Shown here: piece by piece, positions 44,278 through 53,108 of the stretch
Position numbering within the stretch: the stretch's first letter is position 1
Layout: every line of letters begins with the position of its first letter
NCBI GenBank assembly: GCA_017450435.1
Contig: JAFSTO010000075.1
Span: 54,829 to 118,828, forward strand
Reading direction: 5' to 3'
DNA length: 64,000 nucleotides
DNA from: Paludibacteraceae bacterium
GTDB lineage: Bacteria > Bacteroidota > Bacteroidia > Bacteroidales > Paludibacteraceae
Translations under genes and position numbers: made by a program
The notes under the pieces: model-generated
What the model was told of the DNA's origin: nothing
What the model saw: only the letters and a program-made list of their open reading frames with translations
The model's database searches: none

Positions 44278-44841
44278 TCACTTTCCGTTATAGAGATTCA
44301 TCGTTCTGTCTATTCCTTGCAGGCAGAACGATTGGATTATCTCCGTACACAAGTCAAGCCGTTCCTTGAGTTTGCTCTCTTCTTCGGGTTGCCACTGCCC
44401 GAGTACATAGTTGATTTGTGCGCCTTTGCTGTAGTCGGCACCTATACCGAAACGTAGTCTGTTATAGTTGGGCGTACAGATACATTGCTCTATGTTCTTC
44501 AGACCATTATGTCCTCCGGCAGACCCTTGTTTACGCATTCTGATAGTGCCGAACGGGAGGTTCAGGTCATCAACCAGTACCAGCATGTTCTCAAGAGGAA
44601 TCTTCTCTTGCTGAAGCCAATACCTCACAGCAGTTCCGCTCAGATTCATAAACGTTGAAGGCTTGAGTAGCACCAACTCGGCGTTTTTTACGCGGCATCG
44701 GCATATAAAACCATACCGCCGGTCTTCCCATGTGGCACCGAGCTTACTGCTTAGAGCATCAACGATGCGAAAACCGATGTTGTGACGTGTTTGACGATAC
44801 TCGTCACCGATGTTGCCAAGACCGACTATCAGATATTTCAT
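44278..44841 (-). CDS. pth: Peptidyl-tRNA hydrolase
   Basis: Releases tRNA from peptidyl-tRNA that drops off ribosomes. Has [18 protein letters not shown] with the catalytic His, [12 protein letters not shown], and the [19 protein letters not shown] region. The usual GLGNPG is GLGNIG here. 187 residues. It follows rplY, a common bacterial gene order. Confidence 0.96.
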   Translation of the reverse strand: MKYLIVGLGNIGDEYRQTRHNIGFRIVDALSSKLGATWEDRRYGFICRCRVKNAELVLLKPSTFMNLSGTAVRYWLQQEKIPLENMLVLVDDLNLPFGTIRMRKQGSAGGHNGLKNIEQCICTPNYNRLRFGIGADYSKGAQINYVLGQWQPEEESKLKERLDLCTEIIQSFCLQGIDRTMNLYNGK

Positions 44842-44882
44842 TTTTATGGGTTTAATGTTATAAAGGGAAGTAAGATATTAAA

Positions 44883-44921
44883 AATTACGAATTACGAATA
44901 TGGTATTCGTAATTCGTAATT
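44883..44921. repeat. Long perfect inverted repeat between rplY and pth
   Basis: AATTACGAATTACGAATA, TGG loop, TATTCGTAATTCGTAATT: an 18-bp perfect stem that itself contains the direct repeat AATTACG. No T-run follows. It may be a remnant of a small repeat element or an mRNA-stabilising hairpin. Confidence 0.7.
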
Positions 44922-44960
44922 AGCCTCATTGGTTTGGTTGTTCTTGCTGTAGTTGTCGGC

Positions 44961-45518
44961 TTAAGCCTGTTTTGAGGCACGTGTAGCCCTAACCTGTGCA
45001 ACCATCTGTCCGGGAACGTTCATAATCTTGTAGTCCTCGAAGTGCAGGTCGCAGACTTGGATTTTCTTACCGAGTCCGAGGTTGGTCACATCTATAACAA
45101 CGCGGTCGGGCAGTTTAGTGTAGATGGCGCTAACCTTGAGTTTGCGTGTCTCCAGCGACAATTTACCGCCGGCTTTAACACCCTCTGCAAGACCGGTCAA
45201 CTGTACAGGAACCTCAACGGTTACAGGTTTCTCTTCGTTGACAGCAAGGAAGTCAATGTGGAAGATGAGCTCTTTTACGGGGTGGAACTGCAGCTCTTTT
45301 ACAACGGCGTTGTATTTCTTGCCGCTAATCTCCAACGCTACAACCTGTGTGTCAGGCGTGTAGATGAGCTTACGAACATCGTTGGTCTGCACGGTGAATG
45401 TAACGTTTTCGCCGAGACCATAGAGGTTGCAAGGAATAAGATCTTGTTTGCGGAGAAGTTTGGCGGCTTTTTTGCCGTAGTCGGAGCGGAGTTCGCCCTT
45501 CAGTTCGAATGTTTTCAT
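44961..45518 (-). CDS. rplY: Large ribosomal subunit protein bL25 (Ctc form)
   Basis: 5S rRNA-binding protein. The N-terminal L25 domain starts FELKGELRSDYGKKAAKLLRKQ and a C-terminal Ctc-type beta domain extends to 185 residues (VEVPVQLTGLAEGVKAGG; LDLHFEDY-like end). This two-domain type is usual outside the enterobacteria. Confidence 0.95.
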   Translation of the reverse strand: MKTFELKGELRSDYGKKAAKLLRKQDLIPCNLYGLGENVTFTVQTNDVRKLIYTPDTQVVALEISGKKYNAVVKELQFHPVKELIFHIDFLAVNEEKPVTVEVPVQLTGLAEGVKAGGKLSLETRKLKVSAIYTKLPDRVVIDVTNLGLGKKIQVCDLHFEDYKIMNVPGQMVAQVRATRASKQA

Positions 45519-45646
45519 TTTATTTTGTGTTACTTAATATGGGGCAGTTTTGCAGGTGTGTAAGACTTGATAACAACATAATTTTGTTGTGAATTGTCTT
45601 CTGTGTGCCTGTTGTGTGGCTGCCCGTATCCCATCACACGAAAAAA

Positions 45647-45714
45647 GTACTTCGTACATCTGTCCTCGTACTCAGTCTCGTTTGGCAATACCTTGTACTT
45701 CGTACATCTGTCCT
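45647..45714. repeat. 20-nt direct repeat in the rplY/tRNA-Gln spacer
   Basis: GTACTTCGTACATCTGTCCT occurs exactly at 45647-45666 and 45695-45714, with further TCGTACT words following each copy. The rest of 45519-45730 has no gene that I can support. Confidence 0.7.
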
Positions 45715-45730
45715 TCGTACTTCTTTTGTT

Positions 45731-45802
45731 GTCTAACCTGGAATCGAACCAAGATCTTCAGAACCAAAATCTGACGTAATAGCCTTTATACCATTAGACA
45801 CT
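45731..45802 (-). tRNA. tRNA-Gln (TTG)
   Basis: 72-nt tRNA on the minus strand. Acceptor arms TGTCTAA and TTAGACA pair, GGTTCGATTCC forms the T arm, and the anticodon loop TTTTGGT gives TTG. CCA is not encoded. It lies upstream of rplY and reads in the same direction. Confidence 0.93.
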
Positions 45803-45914
45803 GCTAAATGCAATAAATGCTTTTTTTCAAAAGCGGCTGCAAAGTTACAACTTTTTTCTGATATACACAAATTTTATTAAAAAAAAACGTTATGCGATTT
45901 TTTTATATTATATT

Positions 45915-45946
45915 TTTGTGTATTTGAGGTAATTGTTGTATCTTTG
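45915..45946 (+). promoter_or_regulatory. Promoter of the SpoIIE/STAS operon
   Basis: TTTG (45915-45918), 20 nt, TATCTTTG (45939-45946). Exact Bacteroidota form. It places the transcription start near 45953 and so rules out an in-frame TTG start at 45944. Confidence 0.75.
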
Positions 45947-45967
45947 CATAAAAGTTTGAATAATTGT

Positions 45968-48085
45968 ATGATTGAGGTAGATAAGAAACAAGTCTCTACG
46001 TTGATGAAGAAGAATGGGCACAGCGGTTTGTGGATGCTTATTCTTGTTGCGGTTCTGTTGGAATCGACTGCATGTATTCAGTATTTTTACACGCGAAATG
46101 TAGTTCGCCAGGAAACTATTCGTCGTGCAGAAAGCGAATTGCGCCGTGCAGAGTTGGAAATCAATGTTGTGACAACCCAGGTGGAAATGGCTGTGAAAAT
46201 GATGGCCTATTTGGCAGAGAGGGAGTTGCAACATCCTGATTCGATGTTCAGTATCACTCGTATGATGGTGGAGCAAACACCGAATATGGTGGGAGCGGCA
46301 ATAGGGTTTGTGCCTGACTATTATCCCGACAAAGGCAGGTTGTTTGAGGCATACAGTCATGAGGAGGAGAATAATGATAAGACTCGTATCCTGACTCGGC
46401 AAATTGGTAGCGAGGAGCATAACTACCTGTCAATGGAGTGGTTTGAGAACGGTATGTCGATTGACAGCTGTTGGTGGTGCGAGCCTTATTATGACAATGC
46501 GGGAGCAAAGCAGACGTTGGTTAGCTGTTCTTATCCTATACGTGATGCCTCGGGGCGTATTGTGGCTGTGGCTTTGGCGGATGTGGCAATAGCTCACTTG
46601 CAGCGTGTGTCAGAGTACCTGAAGGTCTATCCTGAGTGCTTCTATTCAATCACTTCAGGCAAGGGAAATCACCTTGTTGAAGCACCGGATACGTTGCCCG
46701 GACGAAAGTACAGCGTGTTTAGTGAATTTATCGAATCTACAGGATGGGATATTGCAATCATCATTCCGGATGATGTTATTTATGCTGACCTTCGGAGAAT
46801 GGGGCGTTTCGTTACCATCATGATGATAATCGGCTTGCTGCTGCTGTTGTTCATAGTGTATCGTTCTGCTGTCAACATATTGAATTTATTTAAGATAAGC
46901 GGTCAGAACGAGCGAATGGGGAGCGAACTCCGTATCGCAAGCAAGATTCAGGAGTCAATGCTGCCGAAGATTTTCCCGCCGTTCACCAACTGCCGCAATA
47001 TGGAGATGTATGGCTCTATTATCCCGGCAAAAGAGGTTGGAGGCGACTTGTATGACTTCTGTGTGCATGACAAAAAGTTGTTCTTTTGTGTGGGAGATGT
47101 GAGCGGTAAAGGCGTACCTGCATCGCTTGTAATGGCGGTTACGATGTCACTGTTCAGATATATGACTGCGCATGAGGCGGAACCGGCAAGGATAGTAACG
47201 GAGATGAACAACACTCTGGCGGATATGAACGACAGTAATATGTTCGTCACTTTGATTGTATGCGTGTTGGATACGGAGAATGGTACACTCAGGTATTGCA
47301 ACGCCGGACATAATGCTCCGTTGCTCTGTTCGCAGGGGGACCTGCGTTTTCTTGACGTGGAGGCTAACCTTCCTTTGGGAATTTTGTCAGGTTTCTCGTT
47401 CAAGTCACAGCAGGTGACAATCAGTCGCGGTGATACCTTGTTCCTATATACAGACGGTCTGACAGAGGCTGAGAATATTGAGAAAGAATTATTTGGTGAT
47501 GATAGACTAAAGGCTGTTTTGGCAAGTGATAAGTTTGTGGAATTGTCTGCTAAAGCGCAGGTGGAGAAAGTGAGAAATGAGGTTGGCTCATTTGTGGGCA
47601 AGGCTGAGCAAAGCGATGACCTTACGATGCTTAGTGTGCGTTATTTACAGGTGGATGAGTCGGATGACTCGCTAAAAGATGAGACGCTTCGTTCCTCGCT
47701 TGTTATGCGCAATGATATACAGCAGATTCCTACTCTTGCTGAGTGGGTTGATACGCTATCTTTGCCGGACGCCTTGAATATGACTATTAACCTCGCGCTT
47801 GAAGAGGCGGTCAGCAACGTGATGCTCTATGCCTATCCGGAAGGAAAAAGCGGTAGCGTCCTGATTGATGCTACTAAAACAGAACATGATGTGACGTTCG
47901 TTATTTCAGATAGCGGTAAGCCTTTTGACCCGACTCAGCAGAAGGAAGCGGACATTACACTCTCTGCCGAGGAGAGAAATATAGGAGGCTTGGGAATACA
48001 CCTTGTAAGGCAGATAATGGACGAGATAAGTTATGAACGCAAAGATGATAAGAATTATCTTACTCTTGTGAAGAAACTTTCATAG
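45968..48085 (+). CDS. Sensor SpoIIE/PP2C-type phosphatase fused to HATPase (RsbW-like) domain
   Basis: Membrane signalling protein with three parts. An N-terminal helix (GLWMLILVAVLLESTACIQYFYT), a periplasmic Cache-like sensor region to about 270, and a second helix (FVTIMMIIGLLLLLFIVY) come first. A SpoIIE phosphatase follows with the metal-binding motifs AKEVGGDLYDF (about 355) and CVGDVSGKGVPASL, and YTDGLTEAEN and QSDDLTMLSVRY. The last part (about 565-705) is an anti-sigma-type ATPase with ALEEAVSNVMLYAYPEG, VISDSGKPFDP and GGLGIHLVRQIMD. It thus carries both the dephosphorylating and the phosphorylating activity of a partner switch, aimed at the STAS protein encoded next. The start at 45968 follows the promoter by about 15 nt. 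Confidence 0.92.
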   Translation: MIEVDKKQVSTLMKKNGHSGLWMLILVAVLLESTACIQYFYTRNVVRQETIRRAESELRRAELEINVVTTQVEMAVKMMAYLAERELQHPDSMFSITRMMVEQTPNMVGAAIGFVPDYYPDKGRLFEAYSHEEENNDKTRILTRQIGSEEHNYLSMEWFENGMSIDSCWWCEPYYDNAGAKQTLVSCSYPIRDASGRIVAVALADVAIAHLQRVSEYLKVYPECFYSITSGKGNHLVEAPDTLPGRKYSVFSEFIESTGWDIAIIIPDDVIYADLRRMGRFVTIMMIIGLLLLLFIVYRSAVNILNLFKISGQNERMGSELRIASKIQESMLPKIFPPFTNCRNMEMYGSIIPAKEVGGDLYDFCVHDKKLFFCVGDVSGKGVPASLVMAVTMSLFRYMTAHEAEPARIVTEMNNTLADMNDSNMFVTLIVCVLDTENGTLRYCNAGHNAPLLCSQGDLRFLDVEANLPLGILSGFSFKSQQVTISRGDTLFLYTDGLTEAENIEKELFGDDRLKAVLASDKFVELSAKAQVEKVRNEVGSFVGKAEQSDDLTMLSVRYLQVDESDDSLKDETLRSSLVMRNDIQQIPTLAEWVDTLSLPDALNMTINLALEEAVSNVMLYAYPEGKSGSVLIDATKTEHDVTFVISDSGKPFDPTQQKEADITLSAEERNIGGLGIHLVRQIMDEISYERKDDKNYLTLVKKLS

Positions 48086-48151
48086 TCACCTTGAAAAGTA
48101 CATAGATTTTAAAGGACGTTTAAATAGAATCCAAAACACATTTATATAAAA

Positions 48152-48454
48152 ATGAAGACAACAATCGAACAAAACGGCAATCAGTATATTGCGCGTTTTT
48201 CAGGCAGGTTAGATACTGCTGCTGCGGTGCAGACCACAGAAGATATCAGGCCTCTGCTGCAAGTGGCAAACGGCGAGATTGTGCTCGACTGCGCAGAGCT
48301 GGAGTATATATCTTCTTCCGGCTTGAGAATTTTTCTGACAATAAGGAAAGAAGCGGCAACGCATAATAGTAAGGTTATTGTACGGAATATTGCTGCCGAC
48401 ATAAGGCAAGTGTTCGTCATGACCGGTTTTATCAGTTTGTTTGAAATTCAATAA
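48152..48454 (+). CDS. STAS-domain anti-sigma factor antagonist-like protein
   Basis: 100-residue single STAS domain. IVLDCAELEYISSSGLRIFL holds the conserved Ser that is phosphorylated in SpoIIAA/RsbV. It lies 66 nt downstream of the phosphatase-HATPase gene and is the obvious substrate of both of its activities. No sigma factor is encoded nearby, so the output target is unknown. Confidence 0.92.
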   Translation: MKTTIEQNGNQYIARFSGRLDTAAAVQTTEDIRPLLQVANGEIVLDCAELEYISSSGLRIFLTIRKEAATHNSKVIVRNIAADIRQVFVMTGFISLFEIQ

Positions 48455-48465
48455 GTACTGAGCTG

Positions 48466-49539
48466 ATGGATTTGCTGAGCCAATTTATTCTTGACGAGTA
48501 TAGTGAGTCATTGCCGCAAATGGAAAAACTGCGGGACATTGTTGTCCGAATGCTTTCTAATGCTATCGAACAGAATGGCATAGAGGTGACCACTGTGTCT
48601 GCTCGTGTTAAGACAAAAGATAGTCTTCGCGGGAAGCTGGCTATAAAGGGAGGTAAGTATCACTCACTGTCCGACATAACCGATATTGTCGGAGTGCGGG
48701 TTATCACTTTTTACACTGACGATGTTGACCGTATAGCAGCAATGGCAGAGCAGATATTTGATATTGACTGGCAAAACTCGGTTGACAAGCGCCGTCTTCA
48801 CCAGTTGGATAGCTTCGGCTATAACTCGTTGCATTACATCTGCCGCTTGCCATCATCGGTATATAAGGACGCTCAGTATCCACTGCTGAATAATATTCCG
48901 TTTGAACTGCAGATTCGTACCACTCTGCAACATGCCTGGGCAGCTATCAACCACGATAACGGCTACAAGTCGGGGGTGGAAATCCCACGCGAGTATATGC
49001 GACAAATGAACCGACTTGCGGGAATGTTGGAGTTGGCTGACGACGAGTTTAGCCGTATCCGCACAGATATAAACGACTATCGCAGACGTGTCAAACAGCT
49101 GCTTCAAAACGGTAAGTTGGACGACCTCCAACTTGACGGTGAGACTTACCGCAGTTACCTTGAGGCTAAGCCTTTTGACAAGTTGAACAAGCGTATTGCA
49201 GCCATTAATCAGGCTGAAATACAACAGGTGCCGCTTAGCGAATATTTGCCTATTCTGCGTGCATTAGGTTGTAAGACCATAGGCGATGTGGGTAGAATGG
49301 TTAAGGAATATGAGGAACCGGCATACCGGCTCGCACGGCATCAGTTGGGCACGACCGACCTTGATATAATATCTTCCTCGCTCGGATTGCAGAATGTTTG
49401 TATAGCCTGCCTGCTAAAACAAGGGGCCGGAAAAATCGGACTTAAACGCTTATATGAAGCCCTTAACGGAGAAAACGACCAAAACGATGCTTTAGCTGAA
49501 ATGACTTATTCGCAGGCTGCCGCTATTTCGTTAGTGTAA
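48466..49539 (+). CDS. RelA/SpoT-domain (p)ppGpp synthetase, small-alarmone-synthetase-like
   Basis: Predicted to make (p)ppGpp. The synthetase fold is at about 20-190: ARVKTKDSLRGKLA, the ITDIVGVRVITFY strand, DSFGYNSLHYIC, and FELQIRTTLQHAWAAINHD. No HD hydrolase domain precedes it. The C-terminal part (about 200-357) is helical, includes EYLPILRALGCKTIGDVGRMV, and matches nothing I can name, so it is not a typical TGS/ACT regulatory region. It begins 11 nt after the STAS gene, which ties alarmone synthesis to the partner-switch module. Confidence 0.9.
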   Translation: MDLLSQFILDEYSESLPQMEKLRDIVVRMLSNAIEQNGIEVTTVSARVKTKDSLRGKLAIKGGKYHSLSDITDIVGVRVITFYTDDVDRIAAMAEQIFDIDWQNSVDKRRLHQLDSFGYNSLHYICRLPSSVYKDAQYPLLNNIPFELQIRTTLQHAWAAINHDNGYKSGVEIPREYMRQMNRLAGMLELADDEFSRIRTDINDYRRRVKQLLQNGKLDDLQLDGETYRSYLEAKPFDKLNKRIAAINQAEIQQVPLSEYLPILRALGCKTIGDVGRMVKEYEEPAYRLARHQLGTTDLDIISSSLGLQNVCIACLLKQGAGKIGLKRLYEALNGENDQNDALAEMTYSQAAAISLV

Positions 49540-49576
49540 TATCTGTTCGCACAAATAATCAACTGAAATTAGTTTT

Positions 49577-50416
49577 ATGAACCCTATTCACATTGATATC
49601 AACGACTACGTTCAGTCGGGTGAAGGCGCTAATGGCGCAAGTTATAACCACAAGACCGATTCGTCAATTCTGCTCAAGATGTATTTCCGTAACTTCGAGT
49701 TCGCAGCCCGCGAGTTGGAGGTGGCGCAGAAAGTTTACGCCGCGGGTATCCCGACGCCGGAACCGGGGGACCTTGTTACTGACGGGGAGCGCGTGGGAAT
49801 ACGTTTCCGCCGTATGGAGGGTAAACGTTCATACTCGCGTGCATGCGGAGACGAACCGGAACGCACGGAGGAATATGCACGGGAGTTCGCACGGTTGTGT
49901 AAGAAACTACACAGCACTCATGTTGATATAAAGCAGTTTGACAGTGTTAAGGACAGGCTGTACAAGATGCTTGACGATAATCCTTTTTTTTCTGCTGAGC
50001 AGAAAGAGAAGATTCGTGCGTTTATTACCGCTGCTCCGGATTCGGACACGGCTATTCATGGCGACCTGCAGTTTAGCAATGGTATTTTTACGGAGAAGAA
50101 TGGCGTCAGAACTCCGTATTTCATCGACCTCGGCGATTTCTGCTACGGATATTATATGTTCGATATAGGTATGGTTTACCTTTGCTGCTGTCTCAATGAT
50201 GAGTCTTGGACTCAAGAACAATATCACATGTCCAATGCAACGGCGGCCCGCTTTTGGGATGCTTTTGCGTCGGAGTATTTCGGGGCTGAAGCTGATATGG
50301 AGAAGGTGATGCGAGAGGTGAAAATCTACGCCGGGCTGAAGACCTTGATAATAGAGCGGGACACTCATTGCCCGATGCCGCAGTTTAGGGCGATGTTGGA
50401 AGGAACGGTGTATTAA
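49577..50416 (+). CDS. Aminoglycoside-phosphotransferase-fold kinase
   Basis: 279-residue kinase-like protein. Brenner motif AIHGDLQFSNGIF at about 156-168 and the metal-binding YFIDLGDFCYGYYMFDIG are typical of the APH/choline-kinase fold, similar to the TIGR02172-type paralogous family. The N-terminal part has a short glycine-rich turn (SGEGANGASY) and a Lys in LLKMYF that could bind ATP. The substrate is unknown; antibiotic resistance is not suggested by context, since it lies in a signalling operon with the alarmone synthetase. Confidence 0.85.
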   Translation: MNPIHIDINDYVQSGEGANGASYNHKTDSSILLKMYFRNFEFAARELEVAQKVYAAGIPTPEPGDLVTDGERVGIRFRRMEGKRSYSRACGDEPERTEEYAREFARLCKKLHSTHVDIKQFDSVKDRLYKMLDDNPFFSAEQKEKIRAFITAAPDSDTAIHGDLQFSNGIFTEKNGVRTPYFIDLGDFCYGYYMFDIGMVYLCCCLNDESWTQEQYHMSNATAARFWDAFASEYFGAEADMEKVMREVKIYAGLKTLIIERDTHCPMPQFRAMLEGTVY

Positions 50417-50437
50417 GTAGCGGGAAATAATTTACGG

Positions 50438-51145
50438 ATGTCTGACAAACACCCTTTACATATATCTAAGGAGCAAGTGCAAGAGATGCCGCTTGCTATT
50501 TTTGACGGTGAGACAATAGTTGTGGAACATCTCAGTCAGGTGCCGGAGGCGATGCGTTATCTCAACCGCCAACGTGTTGTCGGTGTTGATACAGAGACAC
50601 GACCGGCATTCCGCAAAGGCGAGCATTATCCTGTGGCTTTATTGCAGATAGCAACGCTCAAACGTTGCTATCTGTTTCGTTTACATTTATTGGGCTTACC
50701 GGACAGCCTTGCATCTTTCTTTGCTAATTCCCGTATCACGAAGGTGGGGCTGGCGTTTCGTGACGACCTTGCGGCTTTGCGGCAACGTACACCCTTTGAG
50801 CCGGACAACTGCGTTGATGTACAGTCAATGGTTTGCAGGTATGGCATTTTCGAACTCGGACTGCAGAAACTGTTTGCTTTGCTATTCGGGAAAAGGGTGT
50901 CAAAGTCGCAGAGGCTGACCAATTGGGAAAACCTGGCACTCACTCCGGAACAAGCGCGTTATGCTGCTACGGACGCATGGGCTACATTGCTTATTTATAA
51001 GAAGCTATGCGGCATGAAACCTCTGACGAAACGTGAGGTGGAGAATCTCAAGAGAGAAGAACATGAGCGGCAACTGCAACATCAGCAAGAGGTGATAATG
51101 GGCAGTGAGAATGCACTGAATAATAAACACAGGACAAGAGAATAA
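50438..51145 (+). CDS. 3'-5' exonuclease, RNase D/DnaQ-like (DEDDy)
   Basis: 235 residues. The exonuclease motifs are VVGVDTETRP (Asp/Glu), ITKVGLAFRDDLAALR, and YAATDAWATLLIYKKL (Tyr and Asp of the DEDDy class). The C-terminus is a charged helix (REVENLKREEHERQLQHQQE). It lacks the HRDC domain of RNase D. It lies 21 nt after the APH-fold gene. Confidence 0.9.
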   Translation: MSDKHPLHISKEQVQEMPLAIFDGETIVVEHLSQVPEAMRYLNRQRVVGVDTETRPAFRKGEHYPVALLQIATLKRCYLFRLHLLGLPDSLASFFANSRITKVGLAFRDDLAALRQRTPFEPDNCVDVQSMVCRYGIFELGLQKLFALLFGKRVSKSQRLTNWENLALTPEQARYAATDAWATLLIYKKLCGMKPLTKREVENLKREEHERQLQHQQEVIMGSENALNNKHRTRE

Positions 51146-51152
51146 GGCAGGT

Positions 51153-52436
51153 ATGACTGATATTGTTTTAAAAAAGAAAAAGGAAGAGTCGCTTTTGCGT
51201 TTCCATCCTTGGGTGTTCTCAGGTGCAATACAAAAGGTGGTGCTTGACGCACATGGCTCTACTTCGGTTCCTGAAGAGGGGAGCGTCGTTGCGGTAAGAA
51301 GTTGTGATGGTGCTTTGTTAGGCGTCGGACACTGGCAGATAGGCAGTATAGCCGTTCGTATATTGGTTTTCTCCAACGACGAGACTCTTCTGCAAACATT
51401 CGTAGCAGGGGTGCCGGATTCTTTCTTTATAGAACGTCTTAAACGGGCTTATCAGGTAAGAATAGATGCCGGGCTTGTCAGGGAAGATAACACTGCTTAT
51501 CGTCTTGTGCATGGAGAGGGGGATTTCCTGCCGGGTTTGGTAGTGGATATATACGGTGCGACAGCAGTCGTCCAAGCTCACTCCGTTGGAATGCACCAAT
51601 GTGTGGATGCTATATCACGAGCTCTGTTGAAGGTGGTCGCCGGGCTGAAAAACGTTTATTATAAGTCTTCAGCTACTTTGCCTTTTAAGGCACCTGTCCC
51701 TGTCATGGAACGAGAGGATAGGTATATTATATATAATGGGAAGCCGGCTGTAACGCAACCTTCTGTGACGGATGAGGATTGCATTGCTGTAGAAAACGGA
51801 TTACGCTTTGGTATTGATTGGCTGCAAGGGCAAAAGACAGGTTTTTTCCTTGACCAACGGGACAATCGCGCATTAGTGGAGTATTATTCAAAGGGGAAAA
51901 GTGTGTTGAATATGTTTTGCTACACAGGCGGTTTTTCCGTTTATGCCTTGCGAGGCGGTGCTCTGGAGGTTGACTCTGTGGATGTATCGGACAAAGCGGT
52001 ACGGATAGCTGAACGTAATGTACTGCTAAATTTTCCTGATTGCAAAGCGCATCATGCTTATGCGGAAGAGGCTTTCCGTTTCTTCGCAAACCCGCCGGCT
52101 GCAGAGGGTGGAAAGGAGAAGAAATATGACCTTGTCATTCTTGACCCGCCGGCATTTGCCAAGCATCGTGATGCCGTCAAAAATGCGTTGCAAGGCTATA
52201 AGAGAATTAACGCAAAGGCATTTGAGAAGATTAAGAGCGGAGGCGTTTTGTTTACTTTCTCTTGCTCGCAGGCGATAGATAAGGAGATGTTCCGCCTGGC
52301 AGTGTTCTCGGCTGCCGCAATGAGCGGAAGACGCGTGCGTATCTTGCACCAATTGCATCAGCCTGCCGACCACCCGATAAATATCTATCACCCCGAAGGA
52401 GAGTACCTCAAAGGACTGGTTCTATATGTGGAATAA
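51153..52436 (+). CDS. rlmI: RlmI-type 23S rRNA cytosine-C5 methyltransferase
   Basis: SAM-dependent methyltransferase with an N-terminal PUA-like domain (about 1-80; RFHPWVFSGAI, GALLGVGHW). The catalytic domain has FFLDQRDNR, VLNMFCYTGGFSVYALRGGA, LDPPAFAKHRD and the FSCSQ segment holding the catalytic Cys. The E. coli homologue methylates C1962 of 23S rRNA. 427 residues are slightly longer than the E. coli protein. Last gene of the operon. Confidence 0.93.
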   Translation: MTDIVLKKKKEESLLRFHPWVFSGAIQKVVLDAHGSTSVPEEGSVVAVRSCDGALLGVGHWQIGSIAVRILVFSNDETLLQTFVAGVPDSFFIERLKRAYQVRIDAGLVREDNTAYRLVHGEGDFLPGLVVDIYGATAVVQAHSVGMHQCVDAISRALLKVVAGLKNVYYKSSATLPFKAPVPVMEREDRYIIYNGKPAVTQPSVTDEDCIAVENGLRFGIDWLQGQKTGFFLDQRDNRALVEYYSKGKSVLNMFCYTGGFSVYALRGGALEVDSVDVSDKAVRIAERNVLLNFPDCKAHHAYAEEAFRFFANPPAAEGGKEKKYDLVILDPPAFAKHRDAVKNALQGYKRINAKAFEKIKSGGVLFTFSCSQAIDKEMFRLAVFSAAAMSGRRVRILHQLHQPADHPINIYHPEGEYLKGLVLYVE

Positions 52437-52518
52437 CGGTTAAATCGTGGGTGAAGCGGTTATGATAGACTCGTTTGAACAACGTAGTGCATTTTTTTTG
52501 CATTTTTTTTGCGAAATA

Positions 52519-52550
52519 TTTGGTCAGTTCAAAAAAAAGCAGTACCTTTG
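52519..52550 (+). promoter_or_regulatory. Promoter of the tRNA-Gly gene
   Basis: TTTG (52519-52522), 20 nt, TACCTTTG (52543-52550). Exact Bacteroidota form, about 120 nt before tRNA-Gly. No protein gene lies between 52437 and 52671. Confidence 0.75.
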
Positions 52551-52671
52551 CACCCGCTTTCGAGAAGGAAGCACTAATCTTTGAAAGTCTGCGGAAGTCA
52601 TGACGTGAGTAACTAAATGTTTGCATTTGTTATCCAAGCGTCATTAAGACTCTCGCGATTTCAAGGAAATC

Positions 52672-52744
<73 letters not shown>

Positions 52745-52765
52745 CACACTTTGGAAAAGCTTGTA

Positions 52766-52793
52766 ATGCAGAACAGCGGTTCTGCATTTTTTT
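52766..52793 (+). terminator. Terminator after tRNA-Gly
   Basis: ATGCAGAAC (52766-52774) pairs with GTTCTGCAT (52779-52787), followed by a run of T to 52793. Confidence 0.85.
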
Positions 52794-52898
52794 CCGAAAA
52801 GACAATTTGAACAGTGGACATTTGAGGAGCCGGAGTGATGCTTAAAGGCGTTATAACGAAAACGATACTCTGAGAATGTGAACCTGTAGTTGCCCTTT

Positions 52899-52983
52899 GC
52901 CCGAATGGCGGAATTGGTAGACGCGCTCGTTTCAGGTGCGAGTGTTTAACCACGTGCAGGTTCGAGTCCTGTTTCGGGCACCA
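52899..52983 (+). tRNA. tRNA-Leu (CAG)
   Basis: Class II tRNA. GCCCGAA and TTCGGGC pair, GGTTCGAGTCC is the T arm, and the anticodon loop TTCAGGT gives CAG. The CCA end appears to be encoded (52981-52983). Confidence 0.93.
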
Positions 52984-52985
52984 AT

Positions 52986-53069
52986 GCGCAGGTGGTGAAA
53001 TTGGTATACACGCTACTTTGAGGGGGTAGTGGCCGCAAGGTCGTGTGAGTTCGAGTCTCATCCTGCGCA
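52986..53069 (+). tRNA. tRNA-Leu (GAG)
   Basis: Class II tRNA, 2 nt after the previous one. GCGCAGG and CCTGCGC pair, AGTTCGAGTCT is the T arm, and the loop TTGAGGG gives anticodon GAG. Confidence 0.93.
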
Positions 53070-53071
53070 CG

Positions 53072-53108
53072 AAAGTGATGTAATCGCAAGATTATGTCAC
53101 TTTTTTTG
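53072..53108 (+). terminator. Terminator of the tRNA-Leu pair
   Basis: AAAGTGATGTAATC pairs with GATTATGTCACTTT (two G-T wobbles) around GCAA, followed by a T-run. Confidence 0.85.

Noticed and set aside
49577-50416. Aminoglycoside resistance gene
   Set aside because: Only the kinase fold is shared. The neighbours are signalling genes and no resistance context is seen.
51865-51875. ATCGCGCATTA inside the rlmI gene, matching one arm of the transposase palindrome
   Set aside because: Only a half-site; the second arm is absent and the codons fit the methyltransferase (NRALVEY), so it is probably chance.
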